The notes: generated by a model not told the origin, from the letters alone. Shown: positions 48,649-60,970, numbered from the stretch's first letter. The stretch: DNA of 64,000 bases from Chrysogorgia sp. JL179-B06 (GCA_035772405.1 JAYKKM010000371.1:84501-148500); one strand, 5' to 3'. Numbers and translations: made by a program.

Positions 48649-49699
48649 GGCCCGCTTTTTGAGCTATTAATAGTAGCAGCCAGACTCTACGCTATTGCCG
48701 CCAAATACTAATACAATAGTGACGTCATGGCTCCGACAAGGTTAGCGTGAAAACCCGTTAATTTTCTATTCCTGTTCGAAATTAGCAGGTTTTGCAGGCT
48801 AGACAGTTTAATTCATCGTTCATCGCAGGCTTTTAGCATCTCTATTGCACAATCGAATTTTTACCAAAATTTTACAAAAAAAGTACATTACTAAAATTTG
48901 TCAAAAATTGACGAAATTTTACCAAAAGTAAAATATTTTACCAAGTCTGGTCACTGTTTGGATGGACAAAATTGCACAATAATATTTCCCGCCCGCGACT
49001 CCGCAGGCATGTTGCGGGTCAATAGTTCTTTCTTATCGACAGCTTTGGTTTTGGTGGAGTTGTTCTGACTCTTGGTAGATTTTGAAAGTAACTGTGTTAA
49101 TGAGCAATGTGACTGACAACAGTCTTTGTTGATAGTGAATACGCTCACTCGTTACAACTGCACACGCTGATGGCGGTAGAGGTATAGTAAAAGATCACGA
49201 GCGATTTCGAAACAGGTTGGTCCGCGATGTCAAATATTCAAATTCAGGTAAATATGCTGTTTTGATATTACCTGAATACACGTATATTATGTACTTGGAC
49301 TCCGTAATTCCAAATCTGTTTTCACAATTAAAATGGAGTAAATATTGACCGAGATAATGGTTCAAAAATCTACGACGAATTGGCCTTCATATTGCTGACT
49401 AATTTCTATGTACATAAAAAGTTTTTCAGGAAGTGTATGCACGCTTATAGAATAAATGACATTATAATTGGTATTGTTACCTCCAATCAATGGGTCATAT
49501 GGGTATTTTTTGCAGATGTTCAACTCCCAGTCATCGTGTATTTCTTCGAAAGCCTTCATTGCTTCTGGTGATAGATGATACTTTGTTCTATTAACAATTA
49601 CATTTGTAATCTTATCATGATGTTCAATGATGTAGGTAGATTCCCCAGCAACATACAAATCCGCTAAAAAATCAACTGAGGTGGTAAAAAGAAAATGAA

Positions 49700-50686
49700 T
49701 CAATTAATTATTATTTTAAATAAATATAAAAAGAACTATATGACATGAAAGTGCGTTGTCGTGTTGAAACAGTTAAAATATGTGTTTTGTGACAATATTG
49801 GTAAATGAAGTTATGGTGATGTGGTAATTGAAAGGTGTGGGAGGGAGGAATTGTTGTATGAGGTTGACATTATTTTTGAGGTTTTGTTGATGATGTGAAA
49901 ATGGTGGTAATTATAATGTTGTGATGCAGATGATCAATTTCATGATATGTTGCTGTTGTTTAATGTGATGCATAGGTGTGACAAATACATAAATATATTC
50001 TGGAGTTCAATTTTTTGTCAACGCCGTAGGAACGATTTTTCATCTGGGGGCCAATGTAAATGTGACGACACTCTTTTCAGGGGACAACTTTTGCATTTCT
50101 GAAACCTTTGATTTTGAAATGGCATTTACTGCATTTTGGAAAGCAGAAATTAACAAAATGTAAGGCCTAAATAGGAAGTGTTTAGTGACTCAAAAGTGTG
50201 ACAAATCTGCAATGGGTTTACCGTTGGTAATTGTTGTTATACTCGTTATATGAAGTTGCAACAAACTTGCTGCACTTAACAAGCGTTAAGTGTTGACGAA
50301 ATAAACAGTTTTCTACAAACTGTTATCAGATTAATTGCTGCAAAAAAGTATATTTTAAATATTCTAAAATAAAAAACAAAATTTGGGGGAAAGTGGGGGG
50401 CTTACGGCACTGTTTGTACAGGTGACGTGTTAAAAAGTTTGTTAATAGATAAATAGGATGAGGTTTCATAAAAATTGTGAAATGATGTCACTGCAGACTA
50501 TCAGTAGTAAACTTTTAATTTAAAATGAACTGTTATTTCTAAAATAAAGCATTGTCGTAAGAGTTACTGTAGTTTTAGGTTTCGAGTTAGGATTATAGTA
50601 AGGTTTTGGTTGGGGTTATGTTTTGAATTTGGGTATACTGTATATTTATATGGAAATTGATGCGACAAATTTATAGCAGTACTAAC
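49700..50686. other. Intronic, non-coding
   Basis: AT-rich intron of the DUF3987-type gene. No repeat or open frame of note was recognised. Confidence 0.4.
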
Positions 50687-51679
50687 CTAGTTTTTCCTTA
50701 AATGTTGAGACTTCTTGTTTTTCTTCTTCTGTTAAATGGTTTCTTGCATTTTGCAGTATATTGGTTCTGGGAAGTACCAAAGCAACCTGGATGTGAATCC
50801 TTTGGCATTATTTTGTGAGTCATCAATAATGGGCATTGCAGTATGTGGTTGAGTGAAGCCAACCAAGGTGAATGACGTTTGTGCCATATTGAAGTTAGCG
50901 TTTCCAGTAACTAAATTGGGTAATAAAAAGTGAAAAAGTGTTGATATTAAGTTATATAAACAGTATGAATTAGACTTGTGGCATGTTTTGCTATATACCT
51001 GTAGTTACAATAAAAATATGATGTTGACCATAATAGACATAAATAGTATACTAGACGTACTGTAATGCACACTGGTATTATTTTTAAGTGCAGTAACTGC
51101 TTAGGGTTACTTTTAGGGTTAATGGTACTATTAGGTTAGTATTAGAGTTAGTTGACACTTAAGCTGTGCATTAATATATAATATAAAATGTACATTTTAA
51201 TACAAACCACTAAATAAAATAATATTACTGTATACAGTATATACCGTATGTATCATACATATGTATATACTGTACGTACATGTATTATAAATAATCTATA
51301 AATATATAATCTATAAATGTAGATGACATATTGTGCTGTAATGAAATGAGTTGTGTATTGGATATAAAATAGTACCTGTTTCACGGGTTTTTGTCTTGCC
51401 TGTATACATCTGCAAAAAATCTTGATATTCCTTTGTATCGGACACTTGCATTTTTGCAGATGAATACATATTCATTGTTGAGAAGAATGCGACTAATTCG
51501 TCGAATAGTCCGATGGACCGTCCTCCAGAGTTTGCTAAAATGTCCCCAAATTTGTCCCATGTGCAATGGGGAAGGAAAATGGGTTTGGTCTCCTCCCCAT
51601 TTGTATGGAGTTTCTGCACAACATCTTCCATTACATCATACAAAAACTGATGAAATGAACTTTTGCATCTCCCTTAAAA

Positions 51680-52880
51680 ATTTGAGAGAATGAAAAGGTT
51701 GAATAATAAATATGTTTAAATAATTGATTTTGCATGTAATTGATGATGTGGTATGGTTAACGTGCTGGTAAACCAAAAAATTGTAAAAAAGCAGTCAAGT
51801 TGAATGATGAGTCAGTGAATAAATGAATGAAGAAGTGACAGTAAATTAGGTTTAAAACTAATAAACTTATTTTTACATAATGGCAATGTGTTTGTAGGAC
51901 TTCCAAGGAGGTTCTTTCACCACTGGTGAGCATACTCGATTTTCAGGGAATGGTGAGGCATGTTGACTAATTGTGTTATGGTTACTTATTGAAATTTTCA
52001 TAAGTAATTTGGAGATAACATGGGGGAAAGTTGACACTTTTTATATTTAGCTTTATCCTTGAAGATTTTGTAGTGCTCATGTAGATATAAACAACTTACA
52101 AGACATCTTGCCACCAAATCCATGGTTATATACCAAAACAAGACATCTTGTAATGTTTATAAACGTATTACAAAATTTTAAATGATAAATTGGAGAAAGG
52201 TTGAGTATTAAACTGTTTATGAAAAATGGTTGGAGAGGAAATGGTATCATGTACCTTATTGCAGTGCTGTTCATCTCATACAGTGCAATTCAGAAAATTA
52301 GAAAGATGATTGTTGTAATTATTGACCTATATTTTACAATTTTGTAGTCATCTCCAAAGTATTTGAAAAGGTTGTAATTAAAATGGTAAATGAGAAATGA
52401 AGTTTGACTGAATGTATAATTAATATAATATGTAGTATTGTACGATAGTTGGAGACACTGCCAGAGGGAAGTGCGGAGTGTTGCCTTTGCACAAGATTGA
52501 AGATTGGTTGTTCATAAATATATCTGATCATTGACATTTTGTGTATTATGCAATATATATGGGGTATTTTTTACTTTTTGGTCGTCGGTTCATATCGCGA
52601 AATATGTCTTCAGAGTGTATTTTTTCCCCTTAGCCTTAGGTTGTAATTATCACTATTTTCTCTGCCGAGAAAAGATTGAGCTAGACGTAATAGTAATTAA
52701 TGATGTAACATTTTATATATTATGTTATTCTGAACTTCTAAAAGGTCAGAAGAATATTAAGTATGTGTAGGATATAGTCATTGAAGGGAGACGAATCATT
52801 CAGAAATTTGTGTTCCATGCTCATAGGGGTGTAGGTAAAACATGGCCATGGCCCTACCTAATGGCGCTATCTATGGCCCA
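51680..52880. other. No gene recognised; upstream of DUF3987-type gene
   Basis: The missing 5' exons of the minus-strand DUF3987-type gene should lie here or further right. Short minus-strand frames near 52,080-52,270 and 52,440-52,540 are candidates, but none shows a motif I can place. Confidence 0.35.
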
Positions 52881-52883
52881 TCT

Positions 52884-53571
52884 TTTTCCTTCAATTTTGT
52901 TGGTTTTATGTTTTGCAAGAAGATATTAGGGTTGTTAGAATACATTTCAATTCGCCAATACTATCTCCACACTCGGGGGCGGGCGATAAGACCCTTGGTA
53001 CGAGGTTGATTGCTGGATTTGGGTTTACTTCCACAAACTTTCCAGTGAATGGTCGTGGTTGTTTAGCCTGAAAAGCAGCCATCCATCTCGAACGAATGAG
53101 ATGGACGGCTGGTTTTCAGGGCCATTCAGGCTATTACGTGGCTCTTTAGAGTATACACAAAAAGTCGAAATGTGGAGAGGACTGGGACAGAGTTTTCCCT
53201 TTCGACCCCAATACCCAGAGCCTGCGTTTTTTGGCGCAGGCCAAAAAGAACGCAGGCTCTGGGTAGGAGATTGAACCATCCCCAAAACAACAAAGATGCT
53301 AACCCTAACCCCCGCCTAACGAGTTTTGTAAGGGTTAGGGATAGAAAAGTCGTTAGAGGGGCGTTAGGGTTAGGATCTTTGTTATATTGGGGTTGGTTTA
53401 AATTATCGAAATTAAGGCAAACTATGTCCCAGTCCTCTCTCTATATTTCGACTCTGCAATTAAGAACGCTAGTTTCTGGGTTGGTAACTAGATTTTTATG
53501 GTGAAATGTATTCTAACAGTAATATGTTCTTGGAAAACGTGGAAAACATAAAACCAACAAAATTAAAGGAA
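52884..53571. mobile_element. Nested foldback elements
   Basis: The outer arms pair: TTCAATTTTGTTGGTTTTAT and GTTAGAATACATTTCA on the left with TGAAATGTATTCTAACAG and ATAAAACCAACAAAATTAA on the right. A second pair (AAAGTCGAAATGTGGAGAG and GTCCCAGTCCTCTC) spans 53159-53455. Within it are a hairpin at 53212-53262 (CCCAGAGCCTGCG repeated inverted) and a telomere-like core with CCCCAAAACAACAAAGATG at 53280-53395. Another small hairpin lies at about 53068-53122 (GCCATCCATCTC and inverse). At least four foldbacks are stacked. Confidence 0.8.
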
Positions 53572-54986
53572 AACAGGTGGACACCCAACTCATAGTATGT
53601 TAATTAGAATTTCAGTAGAACCAGTAGAAAAATAGCGTTGTGCGGGTTATCGATGAAGTATTGTGTGAGTTGACAAATGTCATCAACATGAGTTTTCGCG
53701 TATGCGCTTTCGCTGACAATGCGCCTTTAAAAGTTGTGTATTTTATGTGGTCAAACAGAAATTCGGTTTCAGGTTTCCGATCAAACAATTTTTTTGCATT
53801 CGCTTTTACCGGCATTTATTGATATCAGGAAAACGCTATCGGACACCGTCGAACATATTGTAGTCAATAAGTTAGCCAGGCTATCAATAAGTGTCATGGA
53901 AGTGTTTTTGCAGCATTCAGTTTGCCAGTGAATTTTGAGTCAAATATCAACACAAAAAACCCGTAATAACAACTACAAAGCCAATTAGCAAAGCCGTTTC
54001 GTTGAGACGCGTGTTCAGACGATGGTTGATGATATGTCATCTAAAATGTGCGATCAAATGTCTCAACGTACCGCCGATTTCTTAATGCGGATCGAGCCCT
54101 AAACCTGTATACGTGCATGCTTGATGCCTTGAGTGTATTTGCAATCGTATTAATTGAATTTCGTAGTCATTGCACTTCTTATTTAATTTTCATATTATCG
54201 TCGATAAAACACGACAGAATATATATTAATCTTCAAACAAAACCGCTTTCTAAAATATTTTCACAATTGCCCAATACTTTTACTGCCAAGTATTTCTTTG
54301 CTGTGTTTTGCTATATATCAATACACTAGGTTACATGCGGCCTTTTGTTTGCAGCGCACTCGTTCTTCTAACGTCGATGCGTTTTTCCCAGGCACATGAA
54401 ATATTACCTATAACATAATAATTATTTCACAATTTCTCAAAAACACGTCAACAATGTAATGAGTTCCGGTAGTTTTATTGCTACATTACTTTCTGGGACA
54501 TTAAAACAAATGCGACTTATGATTGGAATCTCTGTGTTCTAGTTTGGTTGCAAAAAAGCTTTTGTGTTTCTCTTTTTAGTTATTAACTTTGCAATCAAAT
54601 GAATGTGGGCTAATCCGTTTGGACGTGTGAGGTATAAATAAATGGCTGAGTGTTGTCATAGATGATGCTTGTCTCTGTAAGAACCGAAATATGTTCGAGG
54701 AAAAACAGGTGTGGCGGTCTGAGATTGTACCGTGCTTAAATTGTGCTGAACATGCGCATTAACCGTTTGAACTTCCAATAAATATGTACCGTCACTATCG
54801 TGCTGGAAATGGAAATAATGTGCGAGTCGTCTAATGGTTAATAAATGGGTTAAAGTTGTTTATTGTTTGTCAAGTATACAATTTGTTTCAACGTTGAAAG
54901 CGCCTCGTGTGCGCGAGCAAAGCTGAAGTGGTCCGCTTTGAAAGTTGAAAATTTTCGACTTATAAAATCAACTAAACAATGATCGG
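53572..54986. other. No gene recognised
   Basis: Overlapping open frames on both strands at 53,612-53,931, none with a known motif. A minus-strand frame starting at 53815 (MPVKANAKKLFDRKPETEF) could be a 5' exon of the DUF3987-type gene, but nothing links it. Confidence 0.35.
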
Positions 54987-55626
54987 TTGGCACGCGCGGG
55001 TCAAACGGACGTATTAAATTGTCGTAAGGTCGGTTTTCGACTAGACGGAATTTTCCGCGCGGAGCGATTCCGCCGACTGGAAAAGAGGGTTAATGCAATA
55101 CGGCGTTTGCGCAACAGAAAACAGTTAATTGTTGAAATGTCACTAACCTTACAAACAACGCATAATGGTGTAGTAAATAATGGTATTTTAAGAAAGACGC
55201 TTACCTGTTGGAAGAACAATAACTAACCAGAAAATAACTGGTTCAGACCAAAATTCGTGGACGTCAATTGTGGCATGACCCATGGAAAAACCGATTAGAG
55301 AAAGCATTCCCAAAAGAACCGTCGTTGCTTGTTGTTTCATGCCCTTTCCAAACAGGGAACATATCTAATGAAATGGAAAATGTAGAGATGATTGAATATA
55401 AAGTTTTGTTTGTTTCATGTGTTTTGGTTGAGGAATACTTACCCTGTGTAAGGCGTTGGGCAACAGCGACCAGTTTACATCGTGCTGGTAACAGATTTGG
55501 AGAGCATTGTCTAGTGCTTGTAAGCGATTGGCCATATCACGAAAGATTGTTGAAAGTGCAGACGAACGGGAGACGAAAGTATGGTTGTGAAATCAACGAA
55601 GGTTTTGCGTTAACTGACAAACAGTA
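54987..55626 (+). other. Two unrecognised open frames
   Basis: A basic 79-codon frame (54987-55226, Arg-rich, with RRLEKRVNAIRRLRNRK) is followed by a 119-codon frame in another phase (55268-55627, with RGRQLWHDPWKNRLEKAF just before it and CVRRWATATSLHRAGNRFG inside). They are similar in style to single exons of the larger genes here. I cannot name them, and no shared splice sites were established. Confidence 0.25.
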
Positions 55627-56183
55627 ATGAGATGGAAGTTGGGGTGGCAGAATGTTACGTTGCGATTTGGTGTGATTGGTGGTAAACATAATAGGAAGTT
55701 AGATGACGTGCATGGATTGGCGGTAGCTTTGAATTAGTGATAGTGTATATTAGAAGTGTGATGTTGCTCGTCCAGGATGTTGTAGTGTGGTTGAGCCGAA
55801 AGACTATTGTTGGTGTGAAGATGAGCGCCGCGTGGAAACGTGAGTCACCAACAATATATAGTGTTTCTGAAGAGTAGAACCTAGTAGGTTCAAAGCATTT
55901 AGTTCACAGTGTATATTAGTAATAAATTTGACACAGTTTTGAGGTGTTTACTTTTATAACTATATATATTATGAATTTGAGTAAAGGTATGATTTGAGGG
56001 CTAAACACCGCCTATAAGGAGTTGTATTACCTGTGTTAGTGGGCAGTAATATCAGTTGTTAGGATTAACAGGATGGCACCGGTAAAAATGGCACCGGCAA
56101 AATGGCAGCGGAATAATGATTGAAAAAATGGCACCAATTTATAAGAAATTTATAAGAGCCTTTGTCAAAAAACAGACATTCAA

Positions 56184-57063
56184 CTAAAGCCTGGTTTCCA
56201 TATGATTTTAAAACCGGCGATCGTAGCGATCATATGGAAACAACACGCTCAGCGATCCTGGCGATCGCAGCGATCCCAGCGATCGTAGCGATCGCGATCG
56301 CCGAGATAGAAAATGTTCTATCTCGGCGATCGCAGCGATTATATGGAAACACTGGTTCAGCGATCCTGGCGATCTCAGCGATCGGTATGTACTCCAGCGA
56401 CATTCGGCTATATATCTATAAAATACATTACTGTGCCTGTGGTAAGATTAAACGATTCCTTCATTGTATACATCACGCAAATTTAGATGAATCAGTGAAA
56501 CTAAAGCATTTTATGTAAATATTTTATGTAAATAGCTGTAAAAGAATTTTATCTGTCTTGAAGACGTACCAAGATCTTCTCTCATTCGAAATATCTGTCG
56601 AACTCAAAAACGACGTTTCCTTGGCGCAAGTTCGTCCAAACAAACTGGGACGAGATTTAAGGCAGTACTTTTAAAATGCAATCCGAACGAGTTCCTTTTA
56701 CGGGATTATACGTTCGATTATACGTTCGATTATACGTTCGACACATGATAAATTCGATCATGTTTGAAACCGACGTCGAATTTTGTCGAAGCTAACTGTG
56801 TATTAGATTCGACACATGATAAATTCGACGTTTGAAATAGGCCTTACTGATAAGAGCAACTAGAATAAAAAGCCGCTGTGCTTGCGATAGTTGAAAGTTA
56901 ATGTCTTTGTTTACTTCGTCCATGACGATCGCCACGATCGCCGGTTTTAAAATTGAGCGATCGATCGTAGCGATTATATGGAAACATGACGATCGCCGCG
57001 ATCGCTACGATCGCCGGTTTTAAAATTGAGCGATCGTAGCGATCATATGGAAACCAGGCTTTA
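56184..57063. mobile_element. ~880-bp MITE with GCGATCGC-rich ends (TA target)
   Basis: Begins TAAAGCCTGGTTTCCATATG and ends CATATGGAAACCAGGCTTTA. Both subterminal regions (56200-56400 and 56925-57050) are dense in GCGATC(G/C) units, including an inner palindrome around CGAGATAGAAAATGTTCTATCTCG. The flanking TA suggests Tc1/mariner-type insertion. The middle 500 bp holds direct repeats of TTATACGTTCGA and ACACATGATAAATTCGA. Non-coding. Confidence 0.8.
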
Positions 57064-57263
57064 GACAGTATATTGCTCAAAATGTAATACATACTAGAAA
57101 TACGAATTCGCAATAATCCCCTCGCCCGCCTTTTCTACCCCCCCCCCCCCCTACGGAATTTCTCCATCCATGGTGCCCAGACCTCGCACGCCGTGGCCGT
57201 GTATTTCTGTTTTGCAAAAATTCACAATTTCCAAAAGCCCGTTTCGTCGAAGAAATGTTTGAA

Positions 57264-57780
57264 CGTTATCTCGGCCAATATTTAACCGATTTAAACTCTG
57301 AAAACAGATTTGGAATTAGCGAGTCAACATAAATAACATACGCGTTTACTATATTACGAGAACGTGAGTACCCTTCGTAAAAACGGTTTTATGTACTTAG
57401 AAATTAGTCGATTATAAACTGGTCACTTTATCGTATATTATTTTGAACGTTATCTCGATCAATATTTAACCGTTTTCAATTCTGAAAACAGATTTGGAAT
57501 TAGCGAGTCAAAATACATCACATATGTGTCTACTATATTACGAGAACGTGAATACCCTTCGTAAAAATGGTTTATGTACTTAGAAAGTTTGTCGGCTATG
57601 ATTATCTCGATCAATATATAACCGTTTTCAATTCTGAAAACAGATTTGGAATTAGCGAGTCAAAATACATAACATATGTGTCTACTATATTACGAGAACG
57701 TGAATACCGTTCGTAAAAATGGTTTATGTACTTAGAAATTAGTCCGGGCTTGGTCGGCTATGATAATCTCGATCAATATA
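57264..57780. repeat. ~160-180-bp minisatellite, units 1-4a
   Basis: Units start near 57264, 57443, 57601 and 57763. Each contains TATCTCGATCAATAT, TTCAATTCTGAAAACAG, ATTTGGAATTAGCGAGTCAA and ATTACGAGAACGTGAATACC. The fourth unit is interrupted after CTCGATCAATATA by the two-gene transposon and resumes at 61305. Confidence 0.9.
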
Positions 57781-58232
57781 CAGCTATTTCAATTAAGGTT
57801 GTCCCCAAGAAAAGCGGAAAAGTCGAATACGAGCGCGAAAAGCTTGCTGGGAATCGCTAAAAAATTAATGACCAAGAATTTGACCAACCTCAGTGGATTC
57901 CTAAGAAATTAGCAATAATAATGTCAAAGTAGAAACGTATTAAATGTTTTGTGGGCTGTTCTTTGTGGGTAATTCCTTTGAGACGTTTTTATGCATCAGT
58001 GGCTCAGAGCTGTGAATAATCAAGGTGGCATTTATTGCTGACATACAATTTTGTGATGGAACAAGTTCGTATTCCCTATGGACCGATCAGCTCATTGTCT
58101 CTTGTCGTGGGATGCTACATGCAATAGTATTTTGAGATTCTGCACTTTGTATACGTGCACATGCATACGGCGAGTCTTGTCCAAATTACGACGTAAAAGA
58201 ATAATTTCACAATAAATTTCAGCGGTTTTGTC

Positions 58233-59608
58233 ATGACGGAGAGCTCAAATGAGGACACTGTCCATCTCATACTCAAAGTCGTTTGCCAAAGCAACAAAAA
58301 ACAATACGACACCTTTACCCATGAAAACTTCCCAGTTTTTCAGTGTGTTAAAGCTCTGAGGAGATACCTGCTAGCAACGTTTAAGGATGAATTAGCGCCA
58401 GCGGCCAATGATGAAGCTTTTCGTATGGGATACTTAGGTAGCAAAAATCGGAAATTGACGATTGCAAGTCCTTCACAACTTTCCGAAGCCTATTCAAATG
58501 CAAAAGACGGATGGCTAACGCTGTGGACAGATCCACATTTAACGACGCCAAAATCGTCCAAGGACTTGTCCAATGACAGTGCCAGTGGTGTGAAGAGAAA
58601 GCATTCTCAGACGGACGTTCTAGCATTTAGTGCACAGAACAGTAAAGGTAAGATTATTCGATGTTTCAAAATATTTTATTGTGACCTTTCAAAACACAAG
58701 TGTTTGCTAAATGAATTAAATTGACCTTGAAAATAATTAGATCCGAATCCCACTGCCAGTTTGGAGAGCCGTGTGATCAGGTTGAGGGAAAGACATGGAA
58801 ACGATATGCCTGAGTTTAAACTTAAAGTATGGGCAAAAATGCTGGTAAGATAAATCGCATGTTTAAAGGATATCACCAGGTACGCAAGCATGCACATAAC
58901 GTCACAAGCAGAAACACAATAGTTCAAGTCAGCCTGACTTCAAGCATATATGTGCTAATGACAGAACAAATGTGTCTTTGTCTTAGTTTGTCTTAGAGGA
59001 AAAGGCATAAATCGTTTTCTCGCTTATTATGTCGCTAATACTCACATCCAAGTTGAACGTATTTGAAACGTCAGGTTTGTTTAATTTATTCTGAGAGAAA
59101 CATAAATGGATCTAATTACGCTTCATTGCGGTGCGGACTTCGGCATTATAACGAAAAATTGTACAATAGTCAATAATACATTATACTGCTGCATAATAAC
59201 TTTTGGTATTTATTATATTTTTCTAGGTGAATGGGACACATAATAGCGAGGACCATCCACCCGAAATACCTTTCTTCAGTGGTCGAAAACCCGTGGCAGG
59301 CCGAGCAGCCAATAATAACACATCGGCCACCTCCAGCTCTGGTCATTGCGAGTCCAGTCTAGACCAAGATAAATCCCAAAATATAGACCCGGAAAGAAAG
59401 GTAGAATTTCGGTCATAAAGCGTTCCGAAACTCGTTTATGTATCGGGTATTACTGATATTTGTTTGTTGTCTTTTGCAGATAAGAATGCGTTCAGCTATC
59501 ATTCAGCAGCTGAAGGATTTAAAAAGTCTTCAAGACACTGGGATATTAACGGAGCAGCAGTTCACTGAGCAAAAAGCAAAGCTCTTAGAGGAACTTTCAT
59601 CTCTTTAA
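58233..59608 (+). CDS. Passenger protein: ubiquitin-like/PB1-like N-terminus, SHOCT-like C-terminus
   Basis: Four exons with GT-AG borders and matching phases (58233-58647, 58741-58844, 59227-59400, 59480-59608) give 274 codons including TAA, so 273 aa. Residues ~9-102 look like a beta-grasp (PB1/ubiquitin-like) fold: strand-rich start, then FRMGYLGSKNRKLTI and GWLTLWTDP. A basic KRKH follows near 120. Residues ~150-190 hold RLRERHGNDMPEFKLKVW and GTHNSEDHPPEIPFF, a pattern I associate with expanded cnidarian families. Residues 239-268 (TGILTEQQFTEQKAKLL) fit a SHOCT-type helical hairpin, usually an oligomerisation module. No catalytic motif is seen. It might assist transposition, regulate the transposase or bind a host factor. 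Fold calls are by eye; the gene model is firmer than the function. Confidence 0.8.
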
Positions 59609-59672
59609 TTAACATGAATCAATACTGAAAACAATACATAAAATTTTTGTGTGAAGATTAGTCAACATTTAT

Positions 59673-60970
59673 TTACATGTACTCTGCATGTTCTATATAA
59701 TGTCTAATTTCTTCGTCCGTGACCTGAAGAAAAGAGTCAAATACCATCAATTCTGGATCTGGACAATTATGCCAAGCAATGTCGTTTACTCGAAGATAGT
59801 GTTTCACCTTCGAAAACAATTCCTCACAAGGCATGAAGTCTGGAGAATAAGGGGGAAGGAAAACAACAAGAGCTCCGGTTGCATTGATTGCATCAATAAC
59901 CTCTTGGGTATGGTGAATTGCCGCGTTATCTACATTTAAAACAAACACGAAAATATAAGGTTGAGCCATAATATGATTGAATATTTCATTAATGATATAA
60001 GCTGTATGCGTGTTGAGAGTAAAAGTTATACCAAGTATCACAACAGAACGAGGATTAACACCATCGAAAGGCAGCAAGCATGGTGCCAGTGTATTATTCA
60101 CAAAATGAAGGAAGGTTTCTCCAGACACATGTCCGTAGTACATTCCCACGTCAAGTAAACCGTCTGTACATATCACAGGAATTGCCGTTACACGGGGTCC
60201 CCAACCCAGTTGCTGTCGTTTAAACTGTGCTCTGCGTCCTTTCCAGCCGTACCCATACAATCGACAAATTCGTTTATCCTAAAAACAATTAACAAATCTT
60301 AATTTAGTCAGGCCACGACAACCTTTTGTAAATTAGATAAGCAGATATACTTTTAAAAATAATTTTTGTTCTTACGCATCCGCTTTCATCCAAGAAAACA
60401 AACATTTCTGGTCGAAACAAGCATGTTACTGCCCTAAAATCAGCTCTTGCTTCGTCACATCTTTGTAAAGCAATTTTTACAAGCTAAAACGAATCACGAA
60501 TACATACAACTTTTTAAAGTTTACTTTTCAACATCGAATTGTTCATATTATATTCTAATGAATGGTTATGTCACTTTACAATCATAATCAGCAGTAATAA
60601 TTATAGATTCACAAACCTTTTTTCGCGTCAAGTTATTCCGTTTCAAGTAATAGTGAATAGTGGAACAGCCGTACATGGATCCTGTCTCTCTGTACATGTC
60701 ATTGATAATCTCAGTTAGTGTTCTCTCTGGATATTTCAGCAGTGATTCCATAATCACGAATTCTTCATGAGGGTGTATCGATATGCATGCGTAAGGCCTG
60801 CCGATTACTCCAGTGTTAACATTACCAAGCCTTCTGAATTTATTTACATAACGAGAGACCGTTTTTGGTGACATGTTTAAATAGATAGCTGCTTCCTGGA
60901 CACCAAGCCCCACTATTTCTGCCAAATATATCGCCCTCCACCGCAAATCTTGACTGTAAGCCCGAGGCAT
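59673..60970 (-). CDS. IS630/Tc1-mariner DD34E transposase, four exons, apparently intact
   Basis: Exons 60970-60617, 60483-60376, 60278-60032 and 59929-59673 sum to 966 nt, giving 321 aa plus stop. All three introns are GT-AG and every phase joins. Residues 1-115 are the helix-turn-helix DNA-binding part (MPRAYSQDLRWRAIYLAE, NMSPKTVSRYVNKF). The DDE_3 catalytic core has Asp150 in FVFLDESG, Asp237 in VVILDNAAIHH (its codon split by intron 3) and Glu272 in LPPYSPDFMPCEE. That is 34 residues between the second Asp and the Glu. YGWKGRRA between them is the usual family feature. The enzyme cuts at the TIRs and inserts at TA. Introns are unusual for most Tc1-type transposases but are seen in this animal clade. 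The gene starts about 200 bp inside the right TIR end. Confidence 0.93.

Larger units (their letters stand above)
43464..51672 (-). pseudogene. DUF3987-type gene, multi-exon (likely broken)
   Basis: Minus-strand exons with GT-AG borders: 51672-51376 (ANSGGRSIGLFDELVAFF, FSTMNMY), 50910-50687 (NFNMAQTSFTLVGFTQP, then SRLLWYFPEP), 49675-49481 (YHLSPEAMKAFEEIHDDW), about 47522-47245 (SRGKSQILRLAVSIQLL), 45715-45426 (ILLMPGNIISLSILNQK, GIFRKTTANYTGKALM), 43806-43673, and 43551-43464, ending in a basic tail PTPKRPRLEKD and TAG. The FDE..FF...N, GF.QP, SPEA...FE.IHD.W and S.GK.Q.LR.A motifs are the DUF3987 pattern. That family is primase/helicase-associated in bacteria and mobile elements and also occurs as intron-rich genes in cnidarians and sponges. 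A one-base shift near 50,740 and an in-frame TAA near 47,407 suggest decay, unless unseen splice sites avoid them. The 5' exons were not found. The basic tail suggests nuclear location. Confidence 0.65.
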
